A DNA stretch of 64,000 bases from G965233625 sp965233625 (GTDB taxonomy: Bacteria > Planctomycetota > Planctomycetia > Pirellulales > Pirellulaceae): assembly GCA_965233625.1 (NCBI GenBank), contig OZ247499.1, positions 3,286,001-3,350,000 of the forward strand. Reading direction: 5' to 3'. The position numbers and the translations under genes are program-made. Positions 1 to 9,352 of the stretch are shown in pieces (position 1 is the stretch's first letter; each line of letters opens with the position of its first letter). The notes under the pieces were generated by a model. That model ran no database searches, was not told the DNA's origin, and worked only from the letters and a program-made list of their open reading frames with translations.

Positions 1-2
1 CC

Positions 3-257
3 GGCTTCACCATTGTCCACATCTTCGCCCACAACCGTCGCGGACTGCTGTACGCCATTACGCGTACCCTGTTCGACCTGGGGTTATCGGTCAAAGTCGC
101 CAAGGTCGGCACCTACATTGACCAGGTCGTCGATGTCTTCTACGTCCAGACGCAAGACGGCCAGCAGGTGACGGACGAACAGCACCTGCACGAAATTGAA
201 CGCCGTTTAATGGCCGCCGTCGACGCCCCGGCAGCGGAAAAACAAACGGCGAATTAA
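3..257 (+). CDS. glnD: C-terminal fragment of [protein-PII] uridylyltransferase (GlnD), ACT domain
   Basis: The window opens inside a gene; 84 codons remain before the TAA stop. The fragment reads as one ACT domain: a beta strand with GFTIVHIFAHNRRGLLY, a helix (ITRTLFDLGLSV) and a strand that ends in DVFYVQTQDG. The D/N-R-x-G-LLY turn and the closing VVDVFYV strand are typical of the last ACT repeat of GlnD, which senses glutamine and controls uridylylation of PII. The N-terminal nucleotidyltransferase and HD domains would lie outside the window. Another ACT-tailed protein cannot be excluded. It converges on the next gene with only 15 bp between the stop codons. Confidence 0.7.
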   Translation, partial: GFTIVHIFAHNRRGLLYAITRTLFDLGLSVKVAKVGTYIDQVVDVFYVQTQDGQQVTDEQHLHEIERRLMAAVDAPAAEKQTAN

Positions 258-272
258 CAAACGTTCGCGGCG

Positions 273-1466
273 TTAGCCAACGCTTTCGAGCGCCTGTTTC
301 AGATCGGCAATCAGGTCGCTGGTGTTTTCTACACCGCAGGAGAGGCGGATCATGTTGTCGGGGATGCCGAATTTCTTGCGTTCTTCGGGGGTGCACTGGA
401 AGTAGCTCATTACCAGTGGCTGTTCGATTAGCGATTCGACGCCGCCGAGGCTGGGGCCGATGCGGGCGATCTTCACCGCGTCGACCACATCGCCTGTTTT
501 CCGCCAGTCTGCATCTTTCATCAGGAAGGTGATCAATCCGCCGTAACCACGCATCGTGCGGGTGGCTACCTCGTGATACGGGTGCGAAGGCAGACCGGGA
601 TAGTACACTTTCTCTACCGCCGGATGGCTTTCCAGAAATTCGGCGACCGCCTGCCCGTTGGCATTGTGCTGACGCATCCGCAGTTCAAACGTCTTCAAAC
701 CGCGTTGCAGCAGGTAAATATTATGCGGCGCATTCACCGCGCCCATGATGCCGCGCAGCTTACGGACAGGTTCGAGTTGCTTGAAGGAGCCGGCCAGCAC
801 ACCGGCCAGCAGGTCGTTATGGCCGCCCAGGTATTTGGTCGCCGAGTGCAGGACGTAGTCGATGCCGTAGGCGATAGGTTGAAGGTTGTAGGGCGTTGCC
901 AGCGTGGCGTCGATCATGGTTTCTACGCCATGCTGCTTGCCGATTTCGGCGAAGCGTTCTAGATCGATAACGCTCATGTGCGGGTTCGTCGGCGACTCGC
1001 TGACCAGCAGCTTGGTCTGCGGGGTGATGGCGGCCTCCATCGCGTCATAGTCGCCCGTCTTTACCTGATGCGTCACCACGCCGTAACGCGATAGATGCTT
1101 GGTGCAGAACTCGCGGCTGCGATGGTAGCATTCGTCGAAAAAGATCACTTCATCGCCAGCGCTCAGCTTGGTCATAAACAGACCGACAATCGCCGCCATG
1201 CCCGACGAATAAAGCAACGCGGCTTCGGCGCCGTCCAGTGCCGCCAGCTTGCGTTCCACAACCTTTTCGCCAGGGTTGCCATAGCGGCCATACTCTTCGC
1301 GGGGCTGCTCCTGTTCGATAAAATCGATGACAGCCTGCGTATTGTTGAAGGTGTATGTCGATGCACAGATGATCGGGTCGGTGATCGACTCGGCCAGTTT
1401 CATGTGCTCTTCGCCCGCATGAATGGCGAGCGTGGAGAAGCCGTCAGCATGAGTGGGCTTGTTCAA
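273..1466 (-). CDS. PLP-dependent Cys/Met metabolism enzyme (cystathionine gamma-synthase/beta-lyase family)
   Basis: This 397-residue protein is a fold-type I PLP enzyme of the trans-sulfuration family. It has the expected N-terminal ATLAIHAG-like segment (STLAIHAGEE), the YGRYGNP substrate-loop motif near residue 59, SSGMAAI near 88, and the PLP lysine in SATKYLGGHND (Lys211). The family joins or cleaves cystathionine, or sulfhydrylates activated homoserine; sequence alone does not settle which. The usual VDNTFATP segment before the lysine is IDATLATP here, a mild divergence. The start is a TTG preceded by GGAG at 7-nt spacing; no in-frame ATG lies nearby. No SAM-riboswitch-like leader is seen upstream. 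Confidence 0.88.
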   Translation of the reverse strand: MNKPTHADGFSTLAIHAGEEHMKLAESITDPIICASTYTFNNTQAVIDFIEQEQPREEYGRYGNPGEKVVERKLAALDGAEAALLYSSGMAAIVGLFMTKLSAGDEVIFFDECYHRSREFCTKHLSRYGVVTHQVKTGDYDAMEAAITPQTKLLVSESPTNPHMSVIDLERFAEIGKQHGVETMIDATLATPYNLQPIAYGIDYVLHSATKYLGGHNDLLAGVLAGSFKQLEPVRKLRGIMGAVNAPHNIYLLQRGLKTFELRMRQHNANGQAVAEFLESHPAVEKVYYPGLPSHPYHEVATRTMRGYGGLITFLMKDADWRKTGDVVDAVKIARIGPSLGGVESLIEQPLVMSYFQCTPEERKKFGIPDNMIRLSCGVENTSDLIADLKQALESVG

Positions 1467-1713
1467 AACGAAGCTCCGCGGTTAAGGCAATCTAAGGGGA
1501 CCGCAAGCCGCGTGCATGGTTCAGATGGCGCTTTAGCAGTTAAGGCTGCAATCGGCCGCAAATCCCTGGTATGAAGGTATCTTAGTCGCCGCGCACCTTT
1601 CCGGCAAGTGCCATGAATAACCGGCAAAGACGGTCAAACTTCCCAAAAGATCGGCCCGGTGCAGCCTAACGTGCACATTGCGGCGCCAGCCTGCCGGAGG
1701 TATTTTACGAGCC

Positions 1714-2265
1714 ATGAATACACCATCCGAAGACACGCAGATTATCGGGCAGACGCCCTTTCTTAACCTGGTTCAGCGTGGCCGGTGGGCCTACGCCACG
1801 CGGCCCAATGCGTCGGGTGTGGTCGTGATTGTACCGGTGACGAATGACGGAAAACTGATTTTCGTCGAGCAGTATCGTCCGCCGGTCAACGCCAAGGTAC
1901 TGGAGTTGCCCGCCGGGCTGGCAGGCGACATTCAAGGCGCCGAAGATGAAGCACTGGAACAGGCAGCGCGCCGCGAACTGCTGGAAGAAACTGGCTACGA
2001 AGCCCGTGAGATGACCGCCGTGTTCAGCGGGCCCGTGTCGCCGGGGTTGACGGACGAAACCATCACGCTGTTCATCGCCCGCGACTTGCATAAAACCGGC
2101 GCCGGCGGCGGTGATGAATCGGAAGATATCAAGCTGTACGAGATCCCGCTTGAAGAAGCCAACCAGTGGCTGGCGGAACAGATGGCCGCAGGCAGCCAGG
2201 TGGCCTGTCCGCTTTGGGTCGGGCTTTACTTCCTGCAGAACGAAGACGCCCGCCGCCGCATCTAA
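1714..2265 (+). CDS. Nudix hydrolase, ADP-ribose pyrophosphatase-like
   Basis: This protein of about 183 residues carries a clear Nudix box around ARRELLEETGYEA, the REUXEEXGU core that binds the catalytic metal. The upstream LIFVEQYRPPV and ELPAG segments match ADP-ribose/NDP-sugar pyrophosphatases of the NudF type. It would hydrolyse nucleoside diphosphates linked to another moiety in the cytoplasm. The ATG at 1714 is chosen over an in-frame start at 1678 because GGAGG lies at 1696-1700 and homology begins after it. The stop overlaps by 4 nt, tail to tail, the end of the large gene on the other strand. Confidence 0.85.
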   Translation: MNTPSEDTQIIGQTPFLNLVQRGRWAYATRPNASGVVVIVPVTNDGKLIFVEQYRPPVNAKVLELPAGLAGDIQGAEDEALEQAARRELLEETGYEAREMTAVFSGPVSPGLTDETITLFIARDLHKTGAGGGDESEDIKLYEIPLEEANQWLAEQMAAGSQVACPLWVGLYFLQNEDARRRI

Positions 2266-5200
2266 CGCGTCTTAGGCTTTGGCGCCAGCGACGAAGAAAC
2301 ATTCACACGCACCGGCGGAAACTCCACTGGCCGCGCCGGCACTTCAATGGCAACGTCCGCCGTTCGCACCCGGTTCCGGAACAGCCCTTCTGCATGCAGG
2401 GTGTACTTGCCAGGCGGCACGACCGGCAGTTCAAAGCGACCGTTTTCATCGCCCGTCACCGGGCCGATAGGTTCACCTTCTTCGGGCTTCAGCGTCACCT
2501 TTGCGCCGCCGACACGGCTGTTGTCGCCATACATCACGACGCCGGCCACCGAATTCGCCTGGGCCTTTTTCACGTCCTCGGGTGAATAGATTTCCAGCCG
2601 CGTTTTCGTCAGCTTGCCGCGGTTGCCGGTTTTGTCCGTTGCCTGAATCAATATCTGATAGGCGCCAGGCGCGAGTGTGGAAGTATCTAACGCCGCCGTC
2701 CAGGCGCCGCCCGGTTCGAGCTTGGCGGACACCGGTGGCGGGTCTGCGGGCAACTTGCCGTCGAAGTTGGTATCGAAGGCGACTTCCACTTTGGCGACGC
2801 CGCTACCCTGATCGACGGCGAGCAGGCTGAGATTGACGGGGTCGCCCACCGCAATAAACTCGCCCGCGGCAATCGTCGGGCTGCTAGTCTGCGGACCTTG
2901 ACCATCAATCCACACGTAGCGGTCCTTCGTCCACGCCGTTTTGCCGGCAGCCTGCACGCGGCCGAGCAGATTCACGCGACGGTGCTGAATGCCCGGCGCC
3001 GGCAGTGACACATGAAAGTCACTCACGCGGGTATTGAACGTGACGGCGCCGCCCGGCGTTGTCGCGGCCCAGGCGACCTGCACCTGTCGCGCTGCGGCGA
3101 TGCGTAAAGGTGCTTCGCGTAGGAAGTCGCGGTCTTCGTCCAGGTCTACCGCCAGTTCGACGATGTCGTTTTCGTTGTTGAAGGCGCCGACAGGAGCGTC
3201 TACTTCAAACACGGCCGGAATGGCTTCCACCGGCGATTTGACCGCATGCCCTTCCAGAGGTGATTTGACACGGATGGCCAGAACATCCTGCGCCGGTGCA
3301 ATCTGCGGCTGCGAATAATTGCAGTTCACACGATATATGAAGGCACGCGGATAACCATCGATGTGCAGATGCAGCACCACGGGGTCTTTCACTGCGCTGG
3401 GTGTTTCGATCGTCAACTGCGTCTGCTTGGCGGGGGCAAGTAGCACCGCCCGCAGGACTTTGCCGTTTGCCTGTGGCAGGCCGGATACAACTTCGCACCG
3501 CACGTTGACGCGTGGCGGCGCGGAATCTGGCGTCAGAGGTTTAACGGCGATGTTGATACTGCGTTGCCTGGCGTCGTAACTGACCAACGGTTGCACGTAT
3601 CGAACCGGCGCCTGCGGCTTGATCTGAATGCGCCGCAACATGACACGCCCGGTCGTCTTCTCAATAATCTTCACCAGCAGATCGCCCGCTACCGGCAATC
3701 CATTGGGCGCCGGCGCCGGTTCAGCAGGTTCCTCCGCCTTGTATTCCGGCAACGCAAGCGGGGCGGAAGACTCAGGCGCCAGCTTTACAGCCGTTGTGCT
3801 GAGCGTGGCAAACGGTCCGTAAGGTTTCAGTAGCGAGGCGGCCGTCGCAGGCGATAAAGCGGTTGCAGGCAACGACGCCATCAGCCGTGACGCGGCGAGG
3901 AATTGCACCTCCAGGTCTTTCTCCACCTTGGCGTGATTGGCAAGGCTGAACTGAAAGCTGGTCGGCTGATTGGGAAACGGATGCAACTGCACTCCACTGG
4001 CAGCTTGTGTCGTGGCTCCGGGTGGTCCGCTGACCTTCAGCGTCAGGTCGAACGGCGCCGGTGGATGCACCATCATTTCCCGGCGGATATAAACGCCGGA
4101 TGCCAGCGCCTTCACAATCAGCTTCGCACTCTCCTGCTGCTCTTTCTTCGCCCGCAGCGTCAGCCGGAAATCGGAAGCGGCGCCGGGACGGACATAGAGC
4201 GACGCCGCCAGTCCCATCCGGTCCGGCTGAAACGGATACGAACTTTGTGTTGCGGATGACACGTCTGCGTCACTGCTTTCCAGCTGCACCGGGGCGGACT
4301 GCATTTCATGTTCGTGATAAACCTGACGGGAGGAAGTCACTTCCAGCACCTCAGGATCATACTGCAGCAGAATCCATCCTGGTGTGCGTGATCCGCCAGA
4401 AACACGCAAACTAAGCGGAATGGTTTTCTGGGCAGAAGCGGCGAAGGTGACCGCCGTAGGCGCCTGGAGGCTGATCTGCGGGGTTGTGAAAACAGGGGCA
4501 GGCGGTTGGCGGAGTTGCACGTTGGCCATGCGGCGGTAATCCGATGCGGCGTCGAGCAATTGTGTGCGGCGGTGCGGTGTTACATCGACTGCGGCTGCCA
4601 GAAACCGCTGCCGGGCTGCCAGCAGGTGGTCGTACATGCTGGCGGCATCCAGCGCTGCAGCGCGCTGGCTGGCCGAAGTTCTGGCTTGCATCCGTCCATC
4701 CAGCAGCCTGACCGAAAGCGCCGCTTCGCGCAGGGCATGGCGGCGGCTCTGCCGGTTGGATAGACTTGCCATGTCAAGATTGTGCCGGGTTGCTTCACGG
4801 ATACGCGCTGGCAGCAGGCGGTGGAATTCTTCGAAGGCGGAACCAAGCTGCCCCATCGCCTGCCACATCTGCCCGTTCATCGCAGCGGCGTCCTGACTTT
4901 GCTCCAGCTCCTGGTAAAGCTTCTCCAGCTTCTTCCAGGCGTTTTCAATCGCATTGAATTCGCGCGAATGCGTTGTTGCATCGCCTGCTGCCAGCCGTGC
5001 GAATTTCACCTCGATACCCGCTTTGGCAACCTGCTGCCGCCACTGCTCAATCTCAGGCGCGGCTTGCAACGGCGGCTGCTGCACGGTCATCGCAAAGCCG
5101 GTCGCCAGTTCATGATCCAGACGCACCGTGGCGGCTTGCAGTTCCGCCAGCGCACCGGCGGAAGGCAGCGGCGTGGCGAGCAATGCGTCAATGCGTGTGC

Positions 5201-7370
5201 TGTATGCTTGGCGCCCTTCGGTCAGCATTGATGGAGTCAGAACGGGCTTAAGCAGGTTGCGTTCGATTTCATTCAGCCGGGTGCTCAACTGCGCAACCTC
5301 TGCGATGGATTCAGCCGCGGGTTGTTCGAGCGTAGCAATCGCTTGGGGCAACAGGTCCAGCAGGGCGTTCAAATCCTCGAAGCTGGGGGCGCCAGAGCCG
5401 GGATCGGTCGCGGTATATTCACGCCACCGCAGATAGTACGGCAGCCGGTGCATGAGCAAAGCAACCTGCGACCGCGCGGACTGAATCAAAGCCAGTTCCG
5501 CGGCGGCCTGCTGATACGCATGATTTGCACGTCGGAGGAACGAGACGCCTTGTTGACGCCAGTCGTTGCCCGTTCCGTCCACCAACAGATGTTCGCCCGC
5601 ACGTCTCAAGTTGTCGGCCGTTTCAAACCGCTCGCTGGTCCAGCCTGCGTTTCCTAACGTCAAGGCGAAAGTCGCTTCGGCGTTCATCCGGCAGCCGGTC
5701 AGCAACTGTTTATCTTCCCACGAAAGATGCGAAAGCGTGGCCACCTGGGCGGCGAGTTCCAACTCTGCATACTGGGCGAACGAAGGCTGGTAGGTTTCTT
5801 CCGACCACTTCTCCAACGCAGCGGCGTCGCCTGTTGCAAGAATCTTCTGCAGCGCGGCGGCACCTTCAACAACACCCGCCGGCAATTGCGGACCACCTCG
5901 TTGCGAGAGCTTTTTGGCGAGCGCGAAGCTACGAAGGCGGCTGGGCTGAATGTTGATCGCGGGCAGTGATTGCAGGGCGGCAATGTCTGGTTGATCCGCT
6001 GCGGGCGTGGCTGGGGGTGCGATGGCGTTTAATAGTGGTTTAAGTGTTTGACTCGTTTCCTTTGCAAGCAGTTCTGCATCGGCCGGGTTAAGGCGGGCGC
6101 GGATCTGGCAACCGTTCAGACGCTGTTCCACTTGCCGCCAGTAGTGCGGTGCGAAGTCAACCAGACGACGCTCGCGATAAGGCAGCGGTTCAATCTTGTC
6201 ACGCAACTGCCAGGCTTCCAGCGCAGCCGGCGAGAGTGCACTTGCGTCTGGCGGCAGCGGTGGACCGGCGGCGGGTTGTGGCTGAGTATTGTCCTGCGGC
6301 TGATTGGCGACCTGCGCTAGAATGGCGGGCAACAGCACGGGCATGGTGGCATACATCCGCGGCGTGATACCGGCTAGCGGATTGGCGGCCGCCTGGGTTG
6401 TTGCGTTGTCTGTTGCCGGCGCTGTCGCCGGGGTGGGTGTGGCTTTTTGAATTTCTGGCGATGGCAGTGCGGCGATAGCCAGTTCGTGATGATTGTGAAT
6501 ATCGCCGCCGCCCCATAGCAGTTGCGGGCGTTGCTGCATCTTGCCGCCGGCGGACTGTTTCACCCATTGGCTCACGCCGGTGGCAACATAGGCGTGCAGT
6601 TCGCGGAGCGTCAGCGTGTTGTCGCCATCGGTGTCTGCCTGCCCATGCAGCCCCTGCTGACTGAACCAACCAAACAACGAAGCTTTTAAGTGGTGCGAAA
6701 CAGCTCCCCGCTCGAAGGCCGCGTGGGAGGAAAGCACCCACAGCGACTCGTCGCCGGTTGCCTGCACGGTTTTGCGAAGCAGGTGCGGGAAGGCGTTGCT
6801 GACCATGCCGCCGGGCGTATCGCTTTGAATCCGTCCCGCATCCAGCAGCAGGATCTTCACCGCGCCGGGTGTTTCGCGCAGTTGCAGCAGAAACTCCTCC
6901 AGCGGAAAGCGGCTGTCTGCGGGGTTTTCGCCATTGAAATCGCCGCACAATAAATAAGGTTCGCCGCCATGCGATACGCCATGCGCTGCGGCATAGACGA
7001 TCACCACATCGCGGCTGGCGAAGGGCTGCGATTTCAAACGATTGCCGAAACTACGTAGCGACTGCGCTGAACGTAACGCCGGCGCCTCGATGGTGCTGCT
7101 GCGTGGGTCGGCCAGTTTGAAGTGTTCACCGGCGGCTTTGACGCGTTCAATGTCCTGGGAAGCGTAGCCCAGCGGCGTGCCCGTCATGCTATCACTTTCG
7201 CCACCTGAAAGAAGCACCACGTGGGTCGCAGGCTGGTAGAACGGCGCATACAGCAGCACAAACAACACCGCACACAACGCAAGCATGACCACAGCCAGCA
7301 GACTGATGTGCAGGGCCTTCGATCGAAGCAGTGTGTTGCCCTGTTGCGGGCGCCATGTATCGCGATGCAT
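2262..7370 (-). CDS. Giant membrane-anchored caspase-fold protein with EF-hand and C-terminal Ig/carboxypeptidase-regulatory domains; catalytic Cys missing
   Basis: This 1702-residue protein has an N-terminal membrane segment (about residues 22-41), then a caspase-like p20 domain (about 48-230). The histidine motif is intact (VIVYAAAHG, His130). The strand that normally ends in DxC reads LLLDAGR, with Gly179 (codon GGA) where the nucleophilic Cys belongs. One EF-hand loop follows at 246-257 (DTDGDNTLTLRE). A long alanine/glutamine-rich helical region occupies about 380-980. Beta-sandwich segments follow, and a carboxypeptidase-regulatory-like domain (about 1600-1690, GRFELPVVPPGKYTL) closes the protein. 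Planctomycetes carry many large caspase-fold proteins; this one is probably a non-proteolytic, extracytoplasmic calcium-binding or scaffold protein. The function is unknown. Confidence 0.75.
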   Translation of the reverse strand: MHRDTWRPQQGNTLLRSKALHISLLAVVMLALCAVLFVLLYAPFYQPATHVVLLSGGESDSMTGTPLGYASQDIERVKAAGEHFKLADPRSSTIEAPALRSAQSLRSFGNRLKSQPFASRDVVIVYAAAHGVSHGGEPYLLCGDFNGENPADSRFPLEEFLLQLRETPGAVKILLLDAGRIQSDTPGGMVSNAFPHLLRKTVQATGDESLWVLSSHAAFERGAVSHHLKASLFGWFSQQGLHGQADTDGDNTLTLRELHAYVATGVSQWVKQSAGGKMQQRPQLLWGGGDIHNHHELAIAALPSPEIQKATPTPATAPATDNATTQAAANPLAGITPRMYATMPVLLPAILAQVANQPQDNTQPQPAAGPPLPPDASALSPAALEAWQLRDKIEPLPYRERRLVDFAPHYWRQVEQRLNGCQIRARLNPADAELLAKETSQTLKPLLNAIAPPATPAADQPDIAALQSLPAINIQPSRLRSFALAKKLSQRGGPQLPAGVVEGAAALQKILATGDAAALEKWSEETYQPSFAQYAELELAAQVATLSHLSWEDKQLLTGCRMNAEATFALTLGNAGWTSERFETADNLRRAGEHLLVDGTGNDWRQQGVSFLRRANHAYQQAAAELALIQSARSQVALLMHRLPYYLRWREYTATDPGSGAPSFEDLNALLDLLPQAIATLEQPAAESIAEVAQLSTRLNEIERNLLKPVLTPSMLTEGRQAYSTRIDALLATPLPSAGALAELQAATVRLDHELATGFAMTVQQPPLQAAPEIEQWRQQVAKAGIEVKFARLAAGDATTHSREFNAIENAWKKLEKLYQELEQSQDAAAMNGQMWQAMGQLGSAFEEFHRLLPARIREATRHNLDMASLSNRQSRRHALREAALSVRLLDGRMQARTSASQRAAALDAASMYDHLLAARQRFLAAAVDVTPHRRTQLLDAASDYRRMANVQLRQPPAPVFTTPQISLQAPTAVTFAASAQKTIPLSLRVSGGSRTPGWILLQYDPEVLEVTSSRQVYHEHEMQSAPVQLESSDADVSSATQSSYPFQPDRMGLAASLYVRPGAASDFRLTLRAKKEQQESAKLIVKALASGVYIRREMMVHPPAPFDLTLKVSGPPGATTQAASGVQLHPFPNQPTSFQFSLANHAKVEKDLEVQFLAASRLMASLPATALSPATAASLLKPYGPFATLSTTAVKLAPESSAPLALPEYKAEEPAEPAPAPNGLPVAGDLLVKIIEKTTGRVMLRRIQIKPQAPVRYVQPLVSYDARQRSINIAVKPLTPDSAPPRVNVRCEVVSGLPQANGKVLRAVLLAPAKQTQLTIETPSAVKDPVVLHLHIDGYPRAFIYRVNCNYSQPQIAPAQDVLAIRVKSPLEGHAVKSPVEAIPAVFEVDAPVGAFNNENDIVELAVDLDEDRDFLREAPLRIAAARQVQVAWAATTPGGAVTFNTRVSDFHVSLPAPGIQHRRVNLLGRVQAAGKTAWTKDRYVWIDGQGPQTSSPTIAAGEFIAVGDPVNLSLLAVDQGSGVAKVEVAFDTNFDGKLPADPPPVSAKLEPGGAWTAALDTSTLAPGAYQILIQATDKTGNRGKLTKTRLEIYSPEDVKKAQANSVAGVVMYGDNSRVGGAKVTLKPEEGEPIGPVTGDENGRFELPVVPPGKYTLHAEGLFRNRVRTADVAIEVPARPVEFPPVRVNVSSSLAPKPKTR

Positions 7371-7736
7371 CAGGCGTCTCCGGACGCGGTTGCAAAAGAT
7401 GAAAGTAGCTGGGGATAGAAACCGGCGCGGGAGTATAGAGACCTGCTGCTTCTGGCGACAGATAGATTCGCCGCGGAAAACCGCTGGCAGTTATGGCAGT
7501 GCATGCAGATGGCAAGCTGGCGTTGTTTTCGTCATATCCCGGAAGACCGGCACGTTTGGCAGGGTTGCGCTAACCTGAACAGGCCATACAACCGATAGAA
7601 CCTATCAGGCCGGACTTCCCGCGTGCGGCCCATCGCTTTTCCCATTCCATCTATCAACAATCGCTGCCGTGCGCGAGACGCCGGTCCGCGGCGGTGGGTG
7701 GAAGTCGTTCGCTTTAGACCCGGAAGGAAACGACCC
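7371..7736. other. Intergenic region between divergent genes
   Basis: This 366-bp stretch separates the divergently transcribed caspase-fold gene and the outer-membrane protein gene, so it should hold both promoters. I see no convincing -35/-10 pair, repeat or RNA. An in-frame GTG at 7623 could extend the downstream gene, but the extension has no signal-peptide character. Confidence 0.4.
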
Positions 7737-9323
7737 GTGCTTGCCGCAGTCTGGCGGCTTGCCGTCCCCGGCGCATTTGCGCTGGTGGTATGGCCGCTGC
7801 TTCTTATTCCGGTATCCAGCCTCCAGGCGCCGCAAGTTGCGTTGCAGCAGCCCGCGCCGCAGATGCGTCCGCAAGAACTGACGACGCAGTCGAAGCGAGC
7901 GCAAAACGTGACGGCGTTGCCCCGGCGATCCGCCCTTCACGAAGTACGGGCCGCCACTGCCGCCACCATCCACAAGAATCAGCCTTCGCGCAACAATGGT
8001 GTTCATCCGATCGAACCCGGCTCGGTGACGTTGCAACCTTTAGACAGTGAGCCACAAAGCGTTCAACTGGCGGGTTACGAAACATCTGAGATGCCACTGC
8101 GGCAGCCGGCAAGTCTGGCGGCGTATGCGGCCCCGGAAGAACTGCCAGAGCCAGAAGTTGAACCCGCACCATTGGTCGAGCCAACGCCGGAAACCGGCGG
8201 CGACAAACCTTCCACTGAAACAACCGCCAGCCCGTTGCCGGCTGGTGAATCGCCGCCGGAAGAGATTGTGATCGATGGTGTCGCGGACCCGTTAGAACCG
8301 CTCTTCGGCGCCGCCCTGGGGATGTCTCCCGTTGTTCAGGACGCCGGTTGTGGTTGCGGAGCAAGCGACGGTGCGTGTTCAACCTGTGGCGATCCGGGCG
8401 GATGCGAATGCGGGTTGTGCGTTAATCCGTGTTCCAAGGCGGGACAGTTCCTTTCGTTCTTCGACGCGTCGTGCGGCGGAGGGATCGGCCTGCAGCGTGT
8501 GGGACTGGCGCCGTTTGAAATTGATGTAACCGAGCCGTTTAACCACTTTGATATTCAGGTGAATCCGGTCTTCGGCATCAATTCGCCCGACCGCGCCGAA
8601 TACTTCTGGCCACGGGCTGGACGGGGCGTTCCCAACGTGGAACAGTCGGTCAACTATCAGGACCTGCGGTTCCGCATGGAAGTTGGAAACGATTTCGCAT
8701 CGACCATTACCGAACTGCCACTGCGGTTCCTTGACCCGCAGATTAATTCCAATACCGGCGGTCTGGCGGATATGAATACGGCGGTGAAAACGCGGCTGTT
8801 CCAAGGCGCCACGCTGAACATCTCGCAGATTGTCCGCACGTATCTGAACACAGGCTCGATTACGCATGGGCTGAGTAGCGGACATATCTCCATTGAACCT
8901 GGTGTGCTGGCCCGCTACGAATGGAGTGAACGCACCTTCCTGTTTGGCGAAATGAAGTTCTGGGTGCCACTGGGTGGCGACCCCACGCACTCAGGAGAAA
9001 TCCTGCGTTACGGCGCCGGTATTTCGCACCTGTGGATCGATAACGATTCCTTCGCCGCGATCCCCGTGCTTGAGTTTGTGGCCTGGAACATTCTGGGCGG
9101 CCAGCGGACGTTGCCCGCTTCGGCACAGCCAACAACAGGCGGCCCGCTGACCCGCAGCATTGATGGCGATGTGATCTTTAACATCTTCCCTGGCATGCGA
9201 TTTACGTTTAAGGGCGGTGAGAACTTTGACCTGTTTGAACTGGGTGTTAACGGCGGCGTCGCGGTAAGCAATCAGCGCTGGTACAACGCGCAGATGCGAT
9301 TCGAAGCCCGCTGGATGTTCTAA
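7737..9323 (+). CDS. Outer-membrane beta-barrel protein with cysteine-rich linker
   Basis: The GTG at 7737 is preferred because GGAAGGAA lies 7 nt upstream and the product (528 residues) then opens with a signal peptide (VLAAVWRLAVPG followed by an LLLIPVSS core). An in-frame GTG at 7623 would bury that signal. After a Pro/Glu-rich linker there is a segment of about 28 residues with eight cysteines in CxC and CxxC spacing (around nt 8346-8430). A region of alternating hydrophobic strands follows and ends in a terminal Phe (RFEARWMF), the usual C-terminal signature of outer-membrane barrels. Planctomycetes encode many such Cys-rich surface proteins. The substrate is unknown. Confidence 0.65.
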   Translation: MLAAVWRLAVPGAFALVVWPLLLIPVSSLQAPQVALQQPAPQMRPQELTTQSKRAQNVTALPRRSALHEVRAATAATIHKNQPSRNNGVHPIEPGSVTLQPLDSEPQSVQLAGYETSEMPLRQPASLAAYAAPEELPEPEVEPAPLVEPTPETGGDKPSTETTASPLPAGESPPEEIVIDGVADPLEPLFGAALGMSPVVQDAGCGCGASDGACSTCGDPGGCECGLCVNPCSKAGQFLSFFDASCGGGIGLQRVGLAPFEIDVTEPFNHFDIQVNPVFGINSPDRAEYFWPRAGRGVPNVEQSVNYQDLRFRMEVGNDFASTITELPLRFLDPQINSNTGGLADMNTAVKTRLFQGATLNISQIVRTYLNTGSITHGLSSGHISIEPGVLARYEWSERTFLFGEMKFWVPLGGDPTHSGEILRYGAGISHLWIDNDSFAAIPVLEFVAWNILGGQRTLPASAQPTTGGPLTRSIDGDVIFNIFPGMRFTFKGGENFDLFELGVNGGVAVSNQRWYNAQMRFEARWMF

Positions 9324-9352
9324 GAAATTCCCCGTTACTCTGGCGAAGCACT

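Noticed and set aside
1467..1713. SAM riboswitch before the Cys/Met-metabolism gene
   Set aside because: The conserved core motifs of SAM riboswitches are not seen in the leader on the minus strand.
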